A DNA stretch of 62,000 nt from Acanthaster planci. Taxonomy: Eukaryota; Echinodermata; Asteroidea; Valvatida; Acanthasteridae. The stretch is taken from assembly GCF_001949145.1 (NCBI RefSeq), contig NW_019091362.1, positions 6,362,932 through 6,424,931 on the forward strand, in the 5' to 3' direction. Below are positions 34,001 to 49,000 of this stretch, piece by piece (position 1 is the first letter of the stretch; the number at the start of each line of letters is the position of its first letter). The translations under genes and the position numbers were made by a program. The notes under the pieces are model-generated. The model searched no databases. It worked only from the letters and a program-made list of their open reading frames with translations, and had not been told where the DNA came from.

Positions 34001-37000
34001 GCAGCAAAATCGAACATTTGTAAGGGCCTGTTTTTCACAAAGTGCTTACACTTGATAAAATGCACACTCGCAAGAGTGCTGGGTGTACGACAGAAATGGC
34101 AAATATCAAATAATGCAAATATCGGTCTAGAATCTCGCTTCGAATCCACTGAAGGGAATAGTTGTTCACACAGTCTATAGAGGCTGTTCTCTCAGGGCTC
34201 CGGTCCAAACCTCCGCTTCGTTTCCACCTGCAGTTTCAAGCTTCGGTTTCATGACAAAAAAGTTGCCCAGGATGAGAGACTCTGCCTCAGCACAGTCTCA
34301 TTAATCTGCTCCAGAAACACTTTCAACTGTCCAATGTGAGGCTAAACGGAGCAATTTTACTTTGTTCCAACAGCCTAAGTCTAAAAATGAATCCAAGATG
34401 ATGAAACTTAGACCAAGGAGAATGGCCCTGGTCCCAACTTCAGTAAAAACACTGGAAAACCAGTGAATTCTGACTGAGATGCTGCCATTACTCAAAGCAA
34501 GTACCATTATAAAACAATTTGTGGCTCACCCTGTGAAAATGAGTCATGGCACTATTTTCTTTCAGAACTTTGTTACAGTTTGCTTAGAGAGAGCCAAGCT
34601 GTTTATGTTTGTAAACAGTTATGTACATGTCATTTTGGCATCCTGATGAAAATGGACATTGTCCGGGTGAAAAAATGTTGATGGTTTCCATTCTTTTGCT
34701 TTTTAAACTTTTATTAAGGACCTGTTTAAACTCACAAGTGTCTCTGACAATGTATTTCACGGAGCGGGTCGCAGTTCAGCACTGCTTTACCACCAGCAGT
34801 TCTCAAGAATTTCTGACAGAACATCAAGTGAAGTGTGTCTACTCACTGACTTTGGGAGGCATGGTTGCGATTTCCTCTGGTGCTGGTTTCTTCATCATGG
34901 GTGTTGTCCTGTTGCCTTCCCCGCCCCCTTTGTTCATCATGCCAGATTTGGGGGGCATTGTTCCCCCATTTGGGGACGACATCCCTTCTTTAGGGGGCAT
35001 CATTCCCTCTTTTGGGGGCATCATACCCTCTTTGGGTGGCATCATGCCTTCTTTGGGGGGCATTCCTAACCCACCTGCAAGAAAAATTACAATATCTAAT
35101 AAGGAACTTGTTAGGCACGATGTCAACAGATTTTTATCGGCGCGCTGCGAGCTGTCCACCCGCTACACGTGGCGCAGCGTGGCACCCAGACCAGTCTCCA
35201 GTTCATTTAATATCCCTATTGTGCGTTCGTTATTGTTATGTTAACAAGCAACACGAATAGGGAAATTCCTCTCTCACACAAGGCGCGCCACGGCGCGCCG
35301 ATGTCCATTGTGAATTTCGGCCACAGAGCGAGTCCTGTGGAGTGGGGGATCAAATTTCACGGTCTGAGTACAGTCGTTTTCCGATCTCCAGATCTGCCTT
35401 CAGCTCAAATAGACCTCCAACTCCAGTGCAATGTGGTCAGCACTCTGTGAGCCACAGCTACATGTACGACAACACTATTTCCAAATTGTAAATTTTTAAT
35501 CTGGACAGAGGTTCGACGACATTAACGATGACACTCTGTTTCAAATAAATTCTCTGACTGACCATAGAAAATGTATATTCCTGGGAGGTAATGAGCCCAG
35601 TTGCCTTTTTAGGGGCTACGGCTTTTGATTGACATTGGCTGTCTCAGCATTTCTTTTTATTTATAAACCTAGACCACGTGTGGTTTTTATTTTCCCCGCG
35701 ACACCGCATAATGATACTTGGCATCCAACCCACCAAAATATTACTTAAACAGCATTTATGTATAAAACTGCGGTAGTTTAATACTTTTCCTTGCCCACTC
35801 CGTACTCCTTATTTTTATTCTGCGCAGTCAATCTGCCAAAAATAATCATCTTCCCGATCTCACCATTTCTTTATCCAAACCTGGATCACCAGTTTTATTT
35901 TTTTCCTGCCCCACCACGTACTGATTTTTTTTATTTTGCGTATTCAATCTGCCAAAAATAATCCTCCTCCCGATCTCAGCAATATCCAAACCTGGATCAC
36001 ACGTGGGTTTAATTTTTTCCCCGCCCCACCGCGTACTGGTTATTTTTATTCTGCGAATTCAATCCGCCAAAAATATACATCTTTACGTGTTGACCCTGTA
36101 AAATATTCTTGAGTGCTGGGATAAAATATTCCAAGTCTTGAGAAAGTATTCTGAGTCCAGCATAAGTTCTTGTGGACAATATTGAGAGTTCGATGAAAGT
36201 TAAGTTCTGACGCAGGGAAAAATATTGTGAGGCGGGAAGAAATATTCTGAGGATGGAGATATTTTTTATATATATTCCTGGGTCCGGGATATTATATTTT
36301 AAGTCTTTGGGAAAATATTCTGAGTCTGAGAAAAACTATTCCGAGTTCCCAAGTGTGAGAAAACATTATATAAAGGCTACAAAGAAAATTGAGCTTGGGA
36401 AAAATATTCCGAGGCAGAGGAATTAATTTCAGCATGGCCAAAACTAATACCCAACGAATATCTTCGGGCCCTATGGTAATTTAACTGGGTTTGTCTTCTC
36501 GCAATCAAAAGCGCCAACTCTACAGTAAGGGAATGTAATAATTGATGTCATTGGGACTGCAGAATTTCATTTCCGGCCATTGACTGACACTGTTTTAAAT
36601 AGCTGACGGTAGAGGTAGCGGGCTTTCAAGTTTTACAACCAATGATAACTGAGAATATGTAGAGCTTATATATCAATTGGTTTCTAGTTTCTTGTTTACG
36701 TCTCGACGATTGGTATGTTGACAGTTGAGCGTGGAGGAGGGCGGTTGATGATTATGGTTTGATAAGATAGGAGGGCAGTTTATTTGGTACACAGATGCCA
36801 AGCGGCAGGCCTCTGTTTATACACAGTAACAGAAAAATGTTTAGAGAGTGGGCCTTCTGTTATGCCAAAAAGCCTTGTTGCAAGTGGACGATTGTGACAA
36901 CTCCACAATTTTGTTTCGCCTGTTGGACAAAATTTAAAGATGCTTTTTTTTTTCAGCAGAAAACCAGCATCGGATGAGTGTCTATGATTCTGTCGGCATA

Positions 37001-40000
37001 CCGCGGCTGCCTACAAGTATCCAGAATGCAGTCATCCGTGAAAGCATTATGCCAATCTGTACCCTTTGTTATGCAGGAATACTAAGTACATGTAGGTTGG
37101 TGGCGCTGAGGGTTGGGCAGCTGGGCGCGCCGACCCTCGGCGCTGTGGAGCGCGCTGCAGCACGCCGACTAAAATCTTTTGTAACATCGCGACTTATGGG
37201 CCTAAATGTACATTCCGAGGATGTTGCATTTTGTTTACACATGCACTTTCCAATGGAGCCACTAGGGGCCCATAGTCCATTAAGCACCATAGGATAGCAC
37301 CTGCAAACATGCACATGTCAACAGAGTTTGGCATCATCAGTACAGAGATCTGCTGCAGGACAACGAAAATGAAGAACACAGAAAAACACTTTGTGCAAAA
37401 CATTTCATGTTATAAAGTTCAATCATTTGTAACACTGGGGATACTAGGCTACAAAACCAGTGTTAAGGTACATGTACGACAGAAATCAATGTTGTCTGCA
37501 TTTGCATTGAAAAAAAGACCGTATCAGCCAGTTATATTGTGCAGAGTAAACTGGCAATCCTTACCAAGAAAAAGACACCACAAGCCGCAACAGGAAAAAA
37601 GGGAATTTTGGAAATTGTAACATCAAGAACAGACCCCAAAATAGACCTCATTCTATGCAGTGTGTGTGCAAAAAGAGTCAGTCGCTTGCATGCCATGCTT
37701 GACGACATAATACTCATTTTGTGGTAATGAGGTCACACTTTTGATGCAAAACAAATTCTGATCCAGTTTAATGGCAAAGAACAAACTTGAGCAAGTCGGG
37801 ACTTACCTTGATGGGTTGTATCAGGACTTGCTACGTCCACCTCACAGACCACTTCCCCGAGGTCATCGTACTGTGTGTTGTCCGTCCTCTCAAACACCAT
37901 CTTGGCCAAGGGTGGGATGGGGCTACCTGAGGGATCATAGAAGGCACCCAGCGGGTTGGAAGGGTAGGAGCTGGTGATGGGGTGGATGGGTTCCGTGGGG
38001 ATGGTGGGCGCGTTGTCTGACTGTAAACAGCAAGGGGAAATTTTAAAAGGTGTTGTTGCTACACTGGGGTCTTCCAAGGAGTTTCCTCTGTACGTGGTAC
38101 ATTTTGGGAGCTTTCTGTTCGCACCATGAGCTCAAAATCTACTGCTAAAAAACATATGTGAACAATTTTCACACTGACAAGACAATTCAAGGCAGTATAC
38201 ATGGCAAATTTTAGAAACAGCTGTAACGTACAGGTTTTCACATCAAAATGATATCAGCATTGCTCATACATGTAAGTATACCAATATACATGAGCATAAA
38301 AATGAAATAGGCACTAAAATGCCCAGTACAGGTGTCACAGCCAACATTGTTTAAGGGTTAAATGGTGCATACAACGACTGTATTATTAAGCCTAACCCTC
38401 CTCAATCCTCCAAAATCCTTCAGGCGGTTTTGGAGGATTGAGGGGCAACCCGATTTTTTTCACCCCCCCCCAATTTATTAGAGGATCCCGGAGGATTGAG
38501 GAGGGTCCCTAGCAAAAAGGGCCTAAGGGTTAGGGTTCATGTTCACTTTACACAAGTTTTTTAACCAAATGACACCTAAGGAGATGTCAAGCCATAACCA
38601 CTTTCTCTGACAGTTTTACAGCAAGCGTGTTAACGCCCTCTAGCAATATACGATCACAGTCAGCAAGCGACAGGTTATAAGCCATGAAATTTTCCATTCA
38701 TTCTACACAACACGACGGTATGCTGAACGGGAACTGAGCCACCGTTGGTGGCCTGCAGAGTAGTACAGTAAAAATCACTGTGTGAATGAAAAATTGAATC
38801 ACGACAAGAAATGTCATTCAAATCTTGTATAAAGGAGCATTTATAAAATATAACTTAGTTGTGGGCTACAACTGTGGTATCTTGTTCATTTTTAAGGTTG
38901 GGATTTTCAGCAAAACTAATCCCAGGCCTGGGGCAAATTTGCTGTAAAATAATCCCCAGGGGAAACCGGGTAATGAGACCCACGGCCACATATATACGCA
39001 CCCTAAACGTTATCCCGCTGTCTGTCCCCGCGTCCCAGGGCAGCAGGTCGATCTCCTGGTGCTGCAGCCAGTCACAGTCCTGGGTGCAGAGGTTGACCCA
39101 CGACACCCCAACAAACCAGTCCGGGCTGGGGCCAATCATGGACAGCGCTGACACCAGATTGTGGGTACGGTTGACGCTGAAGACGGCCGACATGTTGCCG
39201 CGGGCGGGCCATAGGCCACGACTGCGGATCACTGTTTTGATGTTTCTTGTCTGAAAAATAAACAGTACAAACAAGACATGGCACATCAAAAATAAATTTA
39301 CAGACAGGAAGACGACAAAACACTAGAGTAGATTTTTTGACAAAACTCCCAGTTTTCTGGAATTTTTAGTCCTACACTAAATGTATACCTACAATATGCA
39401 CAAAACATGTAAAAAGGTAAAACTGTAGCAAACGATACAGATAACATGAATGACATGAACTACACGTATATACAATGCCATAAATAAAATATTACACGTC
39501 AAAAACTATGATTAAACAATGAACAGTGATTTTTTTGAATGTACATGAACCAATCATTAAGTATGATGTTCCATGGTGTTCTTTGAAGAGCTATTTGGAA
39601 GGGTTCTTCCACAGTTTCGAAGAAAGTGTGAACCTACTTTTGATGAAATCTTTAAATCACTTTTTTTTTATGTTCTCCAAAACGTTCCATGTACCTGTGC
39701 TAAGATTTCTCTCTCCAGCGTCGTTGTTGATCCCCACTCTGCAACTCTCTGCACACCAAGAGATGCATAACCCCCTTGCTTCCAAATGGTGTAGTCCTTT
39801 GTGTGGGATGCACCAATCAGATCAGACCAATGATCGCCATGCCCTTCAAATATGGAGTGGAGGAAAAAGTGTCAATATTTCTGAAAAATGTTTTTTGGAA
39901 AAGTGTAAAAAAATTTTTGGCCTGGGTAACTACATGTACAATAATACAACTTAACTACAACAATTAAACTGAGACGAAAAAGATGCGACAAGAGAAAAAA

Positions 40001-43000
40001 AAAGACGATACCAATCTACGAGGATCATATTAAAATGAGTTCATTTCTGCCAAAGTGTACACGTACAGTAAATGCACCCATGTTCGCATGGTAAACAGGC
40101 GGTCTACAGTACAAGTTGATTGAACATGAGTGTCCATTACATCTGATATTTCTAAACATTTGTTTTGATTTGTTCAGCACGTCTTTCTTTTTGAGTTCAT
40201 GTATATACTTCATAACAGCGCCTACGCGAGAACTAATGACATCAATATGCCCTGGTTGTGAAAACAAATTCATAGTTGATGAAACACAGTACGACACAAT
40301 CTGGCGACAGAACAAATTGGTTTTTGAGACCCGATACCTCCGGGGAAGTCCTTCGGGTGAGTTTCCTGCGACCACAGCCCACGCATGGTGACCGTGTACT
40401 TGGCTGTGTGGCAAGCACAGCACTCAGTGTTAGAATCCCTCTCGCCCGTGCTAATCTGCGGTGCAACTGATGCTCCAATGTCTTAAGTATGAGAAGAAGA
40501 CGGAGAAAATTGGTGGATTGGAATGATTAGGACAAAATGAGATTTCTCTTTTGAGGGGAAGGACAATGAAAAGTACATGCACATGGCAGCGATGCTATGG
40601 AAACTAAATGAGGAAGGAATTCACTGTGATTATAGGATATACTTTACAATAGGGTCTACTCTTTTGATGTCACAACTGTGTTTTTCCTACAAGTGGCTGC
40701 TAAAACTAGTTGGCCGTCAATACAAAACTAAAAGAATATTTCGCAAAGTGTTAAAAATCCCACGCAGCTATTGGAATACAAGATTATAATACACATGCTA
40801 CTAAATACTAAATGAAACAATAACCCTATTTAAAATTAATGGGACAACTGTCCAGGTTGAGCAAATTTGAGGTAAAAAAAGTTGATATTTCTGCCAACTT
40901 TGGCCGCTCACTCAAGATGTTGTCAAAATGAGAGAATACATATCTGAGGTAGATGGTTGATGTAATGGCATGCGTACAATGCAGTTGGATTTACAATGAA
41001 ATGAATTCTTCAAGAATTCTGGGACATGTTTATACAAATACAAATTCCAGGATATTTGCAGGCTAATGCCAGCTATTTCCAGGCCCACATTATTTTTATG
41101 TACAACAACAACAAAAATTAAATAGCATGAAAACATTTTAAAAATGCTTTGTATGGTATTTGTCCCATAAACAAAACCCCACCCCGAGAAGGTTGAGGGC
41201 TCCTTTTCAGATTACATGTACATGTAAATGTAGCATACAATATGTACATGTATAATGTGCACTAATTTTTTACAAGGCAAATGTGGCTCTACTCCGGTAG
41301 GTTGGGTCAAGATTGAGGATTTTCCAGGACAGCACAGAATCTTCACTCCCTGTGCAGTTTTGAGAGCATGAGTAAACACAATTTGTTCACAGAAAACAAG
41401 AGGCCACAATTAAGCAAACACAGTGCGACTGGCTACATCAAGTATTTGAGCTCCATACCTTCTTCACAGAGCCAAAGTGTCAGGCCCTGCTCGTCTTTGT
41501 ACCATATCTGCTTCTTCTGCACAGCTGCAGCCCTAACGGGGAAAAAAACAATCCTCCAAAGATTTAAATGAGGCGCTTCGATGTAAATTACTCTAGCGGG
41601 ACCTTATTGGAAAAATCTATCAACAGTGAGAGAGATTCCTGTGAGTCCTTAATGAGGAAAATGCAGGATGATGAAAGAAACCTGAAGAGAGGAAAACGGA
41701 GACATACATGTACGCCCAGAAAAGAAAGTAACAATCAAAAGAGAGAGAAAGCCAAACCGACTTCATCTATTCACCAATCTGGAGTAGTCGTGTGCCATGC
41801 ACGTTACTTGTACATGAACAAGTGCAACCTTTGACCATTTTCATTCCAAGTCAATAATTCAAGTTATCAACAGGGGTGAGATTCCAAGAAAATGAAATAT
41901 CCACAATATAATCACCAGAAGATTTGAGGGCCCACAGCAGCTCAGAGCTTTGCTAGACATAAATTTGCGTTTGCCTTCATGTATTGTGTTCTGCATCAAC
42001 TTTTATACATTATAACACCTTAATGGAAAACCCAGGGTTTCCCAGATTTTAAAACAGATTATTTGAAAGATCCTGACATCAAGAAATTCCTGATGAACAA
42101 ATCCTGGAATCAGGAAAACTCCTGACAAATCTCGCCCTAGTATCAATGACAGGGGAAGCGTTTGAGAAATGGGGTCGACCCGAGTAGGCTTACAGGTGAG
42201 AGAACTGTGCCGTGGACATCGAAATCACTGCAATATGTGGCAAATGACATGCTGTTAATTGGCGGAAGTTAAGCCGACACAAAAAGATGCCTGATGCATA
42301 ATAAAGTGATCAGTAATGGATCCAGAGGATGCGACTCCGACGTGTCCCATTAGTTTTTAAGTTTGGGTGTCTTTTCATTAGGAAACCTTTTCAGGGAGAT
42401 AAGGTGTCTTCTTCTGGACTGTTCAGGTCTCAACTTGCCAGTTAATGACTTTCAGACTGAAATTTTCACACAAGTAAAAAAAAAACAAGAGGGAACGTGG
42501 GATGTGACTTACTTGAAGGCAACACAGCCCGTCCCAGCTGGTGGGGCAATCCATCTGAACGTTACTGTCGTCTTGGAAGCTTTGGATGTATGGACTAGCA
42601 GCTGAGGACAGTTGATGGTGTCCGGAGAAAACTGAGAAAGCCGACCATCAATGATCTGAAAAAGAATCACAACTGAATGGCCAATCATTCATGGCAGACG
42701 AATACACATGTCTGGCATATAAGCACTCTGAATTTTGAAAAAAACAATTTGGGGGGCACCATTACTAAAACATCCTTTCAGTACAGCTGTCTCTTGAAGC
42801 ACAAAATAGTCCAGCTACCCAGAGAGACCAGAAATGTAAATTTTTTTGCAGCAAAACCTGGCTTAGCTGTGCAGTGAACAAAAGACATTTGATGACCCTC
42901 ATTCTGTGGTCATAACCCTGGGTAATGCACTTGGATTCAGTTGAGGTTGCTGTGTGTACCACACAGGAGTGAAAAGGTTTATGCACGGAGCTTACAATTT

Positions 43001-46000
43001 CAGCATGCAAATTTGTGTTTTCAAATCACATGTTTATCTATACATGTACGTCAAATTCACGACCAAGTCCCTAACGCAGCTATGCTGAGAATCCCCAAGA
43101 TCCTTCCCTGGATGCACAGGTGCAAGTTACCCAAGGGTTCACTCTCTGCTCCTTGATATGATGGGACAACTCCACCTTCCTCATCCTCTAAAAAATATCT
43201 TCCAACTCTCCTGCCCATTTTGACTGACCTGGGAGGCTTAGGGTTATTTCAAGATGGGTGCTACATGTAAACACCCCCCCCCCAAAAAAAAAGCAACCAA
43301 AAAAATAAATTTAAAAAAGAAGAACGAGGATAAAATCACCACTTTGCTTGAAACACCTTGGAATCGACCCCTTCCACCATTAATGGTTTTCACTCTGCTG
43401 CTGTTGACAAGTGTTTTGTGCCATCAAAAACTGCTGATGACACCAAAGCTCACAGATAGATGGCATGACACAAATCAAAACAAATTTAATTTTGTATTCT
43501 GCAGTGGCTGGCTAATTACATGTACGTGTATGTGTAAGCTACTACTGCAAGACCATACATGTAGTGATAAACTGACCCAAGATAATGTCCTTCTCCGGGA
43601 TTGATTTATTTCACACAGACTTTAATCATTTTAATGGAACACTGATAAACCTGTCAAATATGTCGTATGACTCAGGCAGACTTAATTAAGAAAGACTGCA
43701 AGGACCATGACTGTGCAAATGAGAATTACAACTCATTATTTGCACATGTACATGTGTGTATGAATAATTCTCTGAATGACAACAGAGCAAGTTGTTACTT
43801 GAGAGTTTTTTAAGGCAATAAAAGAAAACTGCTAAACTGTCCAGAGTATGTTTACATTTTGCTCTGTTTTTTTGAACCTTTCTTTACTTTCTGGAGTTAG
43901 TAGTTCCGGTAGTGGCTGGGTACGAAGATTAACTATCCAAACCTCCATACTCTGCACTTTCTCAATGTTTCACCAATTCCTGGCAGTTTTTCAAATACTT
44001 TTTTATCTACATCAACACTGAGGATCATTCCACATACTTGTCCATGATTTTTTTTTTACCTATCTTGTACTTTTCCAGTTCAATGAAAATCCGTAACTGA
44101 TTGACATAATATTCTGCATGCTTGTAATGCGTTTCACTCCCATCTTTCTTACAATCGCATTCCCAAATTAAAATGCCCATGTTGTAGGATCCCAACAGAG
44201 ATCTGTTTTCAACTTGTAAAGCATTCCTTGAGCGATTATTATTTTGTTCTTTCCTGGTGGTATGCATCCCATGGAAGCCATGGCAACACTGTCATAGTAT
44301 TTCTGATGCACACGTATGCATGGTACGTTTTACAGTGCAATTCTCATTATATCAAATGTGATGAGTGCGATGAACTATAGTGATTGAACATTTCAGAGTA
44401 TGCAAGTTGTCAAGGTTCTGGGTTTGAAACCTAGCCTACAGTTTTTTAAAACCTTTTCTGCAATTCTTGTTAAAAATATTAACAGTTGATTTTAAGCATT
44501 CTGTTCATTATATAGAGTTTAATTTTTGAAAGAAAAAATAAAGCACAAGAACCCATCCTGCTTTGATCACGTTTCAACTCTACACATGTAAGAAATGGAA
44601 ATACCAGGAAGTTGGGTCAAGCCTCCTACATGTAACTAGCCATTCCATGTGGGATGCAGTCATGTGTTCTGGGGTTCCCATAGTGGTCCAAACAAGTGTC
44701 AAGTGGTTGAGGTGTCGCACAGGTGAGTGGAAATGTTACACCACTTGCTTCCAACCAAGTATGCCGGACCTCACTGTGACTGAACCAGGTACCCGGTAGC
44801 CAACTGGTAGCCCAGTAAGAAACTGTTTTAATGAGTCCCGATAGCCTGTTCCCACAAGGATTCATTTCATGCACGTGTTTAGCATGCATGAACCTGTAGT
44901 CCNNNNNNNNNNNNNNNNNNNNNNNNNNNNNNNNNNNNNNNNNNNNNNNNNNNNNNNNNNNNNNNNNNNNNNNNNNNNNNNNNNNNNNNNNNNNNNNNNN
45001 NNNNNNNNNNNNNNNNNNNNNNNNNNNNNNNNNNNNNNNNNNNNNNNNNNNNNNNNNNNNNNNNNNNNNNNNNNNNNNNNNNNNNNNNNNNNNNNNNNNN
45101 NNNNNNNNNNNNNNNNNNNNNNNNNNNNNNNNNNNNNNNNNNNNNNNNNNNNNNNNNNNNNNNNNNNNNNNNNNNNNNNNNNNNNNNNNNNNNNNNNNNN
45201 NNNNNNNNNNNNNNNNNNNNNNNNNNNNNNNNNNNNNNNNNNNNNNNNNNNNNNNNNNNNNNNNNNNNNNNNNNNNNNNNNNNNNNNNNNNNNNNNNNNN
45301 NNNNNNNNNNNNNNNNNNNNNNNNNNNNNNNNNNNNNNNNNNNNNNNNNNNNNNNNNNNNNNNNNNNNNNNNNNNNNNNNNNNNNNNNNNNNNNNNNNNN
45401 NNNNNNNNNNNNNNNNNNNNNNNNNNNNNNNNNNNNNNNNNNNNNNNNNNATGGATCACCTTGCACTTGATTGTGGTGTCACAGGAGGAAGTCGGCAGAA
45501 ATTCAAAATATCAGACACTGCAAATGACTAGACTAGTCTGGTTTCTGGAGAAGATGTCGCGTTGACAATTTGCTGGATTAATTACAGTGCAAACACACAA
45601 TTTTAGCAGGAATGAACACTTGAGATTAAATCCGCGATAAATTCAACCATAGATCATTCAGTTTCAACAGAGCATTACAAATGATCTGAGGAGATCACCG
45701 ATACAAGTAGCTACGCTGTGGGTCCTATTTGTATGCATGAACCAGCACATACAGTACACTTTTATAACCAAGTGTTGATTGATACATGTACAGTACATGT
45801 ATGTTGGGAAAAAAGTATGGAATCAATACCAGTGTTTATCTTCAGGAGAATGCTATGGACCTACATTTTGGGTGTCTAAAACTTTTCACAGAATGGAATT
45901 ATACAAGGAAATCAGTAAAACTGATTGCCTGGAACCATTTCACTGTTACTGTACGTGCACGTACATGTACGGTACAACGTGGCATGCATGTGCGACTTCA

Positions 46001-49000
46001 ATGTTTCTCATGAGTCCAGATGAACAGATGGCATGTTTGCCTCCCTTAATTTATTCCAAGAAGTTTGGCTCATCATGCTACAGTGCAGAGTGAAAGGTAC
46101 TTTTAAAGGAACAGTACATGTGCAAAAGCCATTGTCAATTATACATGTACCGTATGAGGAAATGCGTTGCTGTGAAAATAAGTTTGACCAACTTTGATTG
46201 AGAGCATTGCACAGTGCAGTATGACAGAAATATGATGGGCAAGTACAGTACACCGATACTTCACAAAGGGAGGTCGCTCTGAAATCCTAGCCAAAAAATT
46301 TTCATTTCATGCTATTTTATTTTACTAGGGTATACATGTACGTGTGATGCACCTTGTACATGTGCACATGTACATGTATACATGTGCACATGTATGTAAT
46401 CCATACTCTACCGGTACATGTACGTACGCGTATACCTTCAATAATTTTTAAAAAGCCTGTTATGCACTGGGAAAGTTAATGTAAGTCCTTCTACCCGTAC
46501 AAGGTGATTACATGTACATGTTAATGGCAATTGAATTTTTCAAAAGTCTCAATTTTCTTTCAGAAATACATGTAGGCCTAATGAATACATCCTGCTCAAG
46601 CAAGGCAAGTTAACCTCATGATTAATGCAAATGGGCCCTCATGGTTAATGCAAATTATGGACCCCTGCAAATGAAGCTGTTCAACCTCATGAATAAGGCA
46701 CCACCTTAATGGGGGTTACAGTACACTTCTCAGTGTTTGAGTTCCAAGTCCTAGCTTCACAGAAGTGCATGTACAGGAGGTGGACAGACTTGACAATGGA
46801 AACATTTTAAACTGAGGACGTGTAATGTAAAGCATTGGAGTGTTTCCTAGAGAAACAATTATCAGCTCTCTTTTATCTAATGGGCAGGTTTTTGTCTTCT
46901 GTAATTTTAGAGAACCAAGAGTTTTCATGTACATGTATATACATGTATATGTACCAATTAGTTGTTAAGTTTCTTTGAAATGTACCGGTATACCAATACA
47001 CTCCACTTTAATTCTTTCCTAGAAAACTTTCATCAAAATTCAGATCACAAAATGAAATCTGCCAAAGCTGAAACTTAAGCATTCACCCTTGCAAATTTGC
47101 CTTGGGAACATTTACCACAGTGTCACAAAATTAGTGTTCATGCTCTGGTTTCTTGTACATGTACAATGCACCGGTATAATCAAAACATGTACAAATATGT
47201 ACATGTACCCTTCCATCCAGCACTCTGTGTAAAAGCCCATTGCTAATGACATCTGCCATTTGCAAGATTCAATTACCAAGTAAACGTTCTCCATGGCACT
47301 GGAGATTGCAACCATTTTATGTCCCCTGCAGCTCTAACAACTCTACCTTTCTTTTTCGAGTTTGCACTGGCAAAAGGCTGTAGCTCGGCAGTGTTTGGAT
47401 GGGGAAAGCCAAGTTTAAACATGCATTAGTTAAGCAAACATGTTCATGGTGCGTGAAACAATGTTTGGAACGTACATGTACTTGTACTTGTAACTGGGAT
47501 CTCTGGAGAGAAGACAAGGTTGCAAGATGGTGACGAATCCACAAAATGTTCACCAGAGGTGGGGGTTTTACCCCCATTAGTAGGAATATACATTCAAGTA
47601 TGTAGACACACATTTTGTGCAACTTTCGACTTCTCGTGCACAGGTATTTAAATGCATGCTGAAAAATGCGCATTTTTAAGACAGGCATGCAACTTGGACT
47701 TTGACAAAAAGGGAGGAAATTCCAATCTTTACAAACTTTAGAGTATTTTTCAATTTTCAATGGCACGAGTGTGGACTGAAAAATGAGCAAATCAGCTAAT
47801 CAGAGGGAACATTGCATGCCTGCTTAAAACGTCCACTGTAATATTTTCAAAGCTCTTCCATATAAGGGCACTGTTGCTGTGATAGCATTCTGGAAAGATA
47901 CCGTTAAGTTTAGAGATCTTCGCTGACTGAAAGTACTTGCACTGTAATGTAAACTTATACATTAACAATGAATCACCACAGGAAAAAACTTACATTGTAC
48001 AACAAAAAAATGCTCCAAAAATTCTGCTCAACAATTTTTTGGGTAAAATACACACGTACCGGTAGATGTAAAACTGAGTTTTCTGAAAAGAACGAAACCA
48101 TAGTTTTGTCCATGAAAATGTAAATTTTGTAATAGCAAAAAAATAACAAATAATAACCAATCAAAAGGCAAAACAAAAACTTATAATGAGGTTAAATGGG
48201 CATCAAAGGTAAAGTTTCCAGGATCAGGGTTGTCTGGTTTGAATCATCTTGATTTAAATCAAGTGATTTTTTTAAATCACTGATTTAAATCAACATATTT
48301 AATTTTGGGGGTAAAAAGGCAAAAATGTTTCAATTTTTGAATTTTTTTATGATTGGAAATGTTTGCAGGCTTTGCACATTTTGAACAGCTAAGCCCCCCT
48401 CTGTGAGCCTTCCAATTCCTAGTATCAAAAAAAGTATGAATGCATGTACAGTATGTGTTAAAAAATAACCGGGTTGGCAAGATTTTATGTTCAATTCTGT
48501 CCACTTATTTTGATTTAAATCAGCTTTTTGGATTCTGTAAGTGAATTTGATGCGAAGGATTTATAATCATGAATTTTTTTAAATTGCCCACTTCAGATTT
48601 TACCAATAGAGGAAGGACCACAGGAGTTAAAACTTCAAAGTGCTCGGTGAGCATTGCCACCCGGTCAGACACAGATAGACTTGCATGTACCGGTATACAC
48701 CAATGGGTCTACAGCTAGACCCAGAGAGGGTGCTATTATCTTAGCAATGGAGGCTCACTTGGTCGGACCTGAACTTCACTGGTTCACGAGTGACTAGGAA
48801 ATGCATGCATCACAGTCGCATCACTACCAAAAAATTGCCTGACCAACGTGACCCTTTTCAACCGATACGGGGTGCTTCTGCTCGATACAGTGTAGATACA
48901 GTGCAAGTGACAGGACAGCAAAATGTATACATGTACCAATAACACCTTAACTTAAGATCAAGGAACTGTAAAAATTTGCCTTGACCGTTAAAAGCATTCG

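Noticed and set aside
34621-35244. Plus-strand open frame of 207 codons rich in GGIIPS repeats
   Set aside because: It is the antisense shadow of the MPPKEGM repeat exon; no splice or family support.
44626-45531. Open frames of 195-277 codons
   Set aside because: They are mostly N; open only because the assembly gap contains no stop codons.
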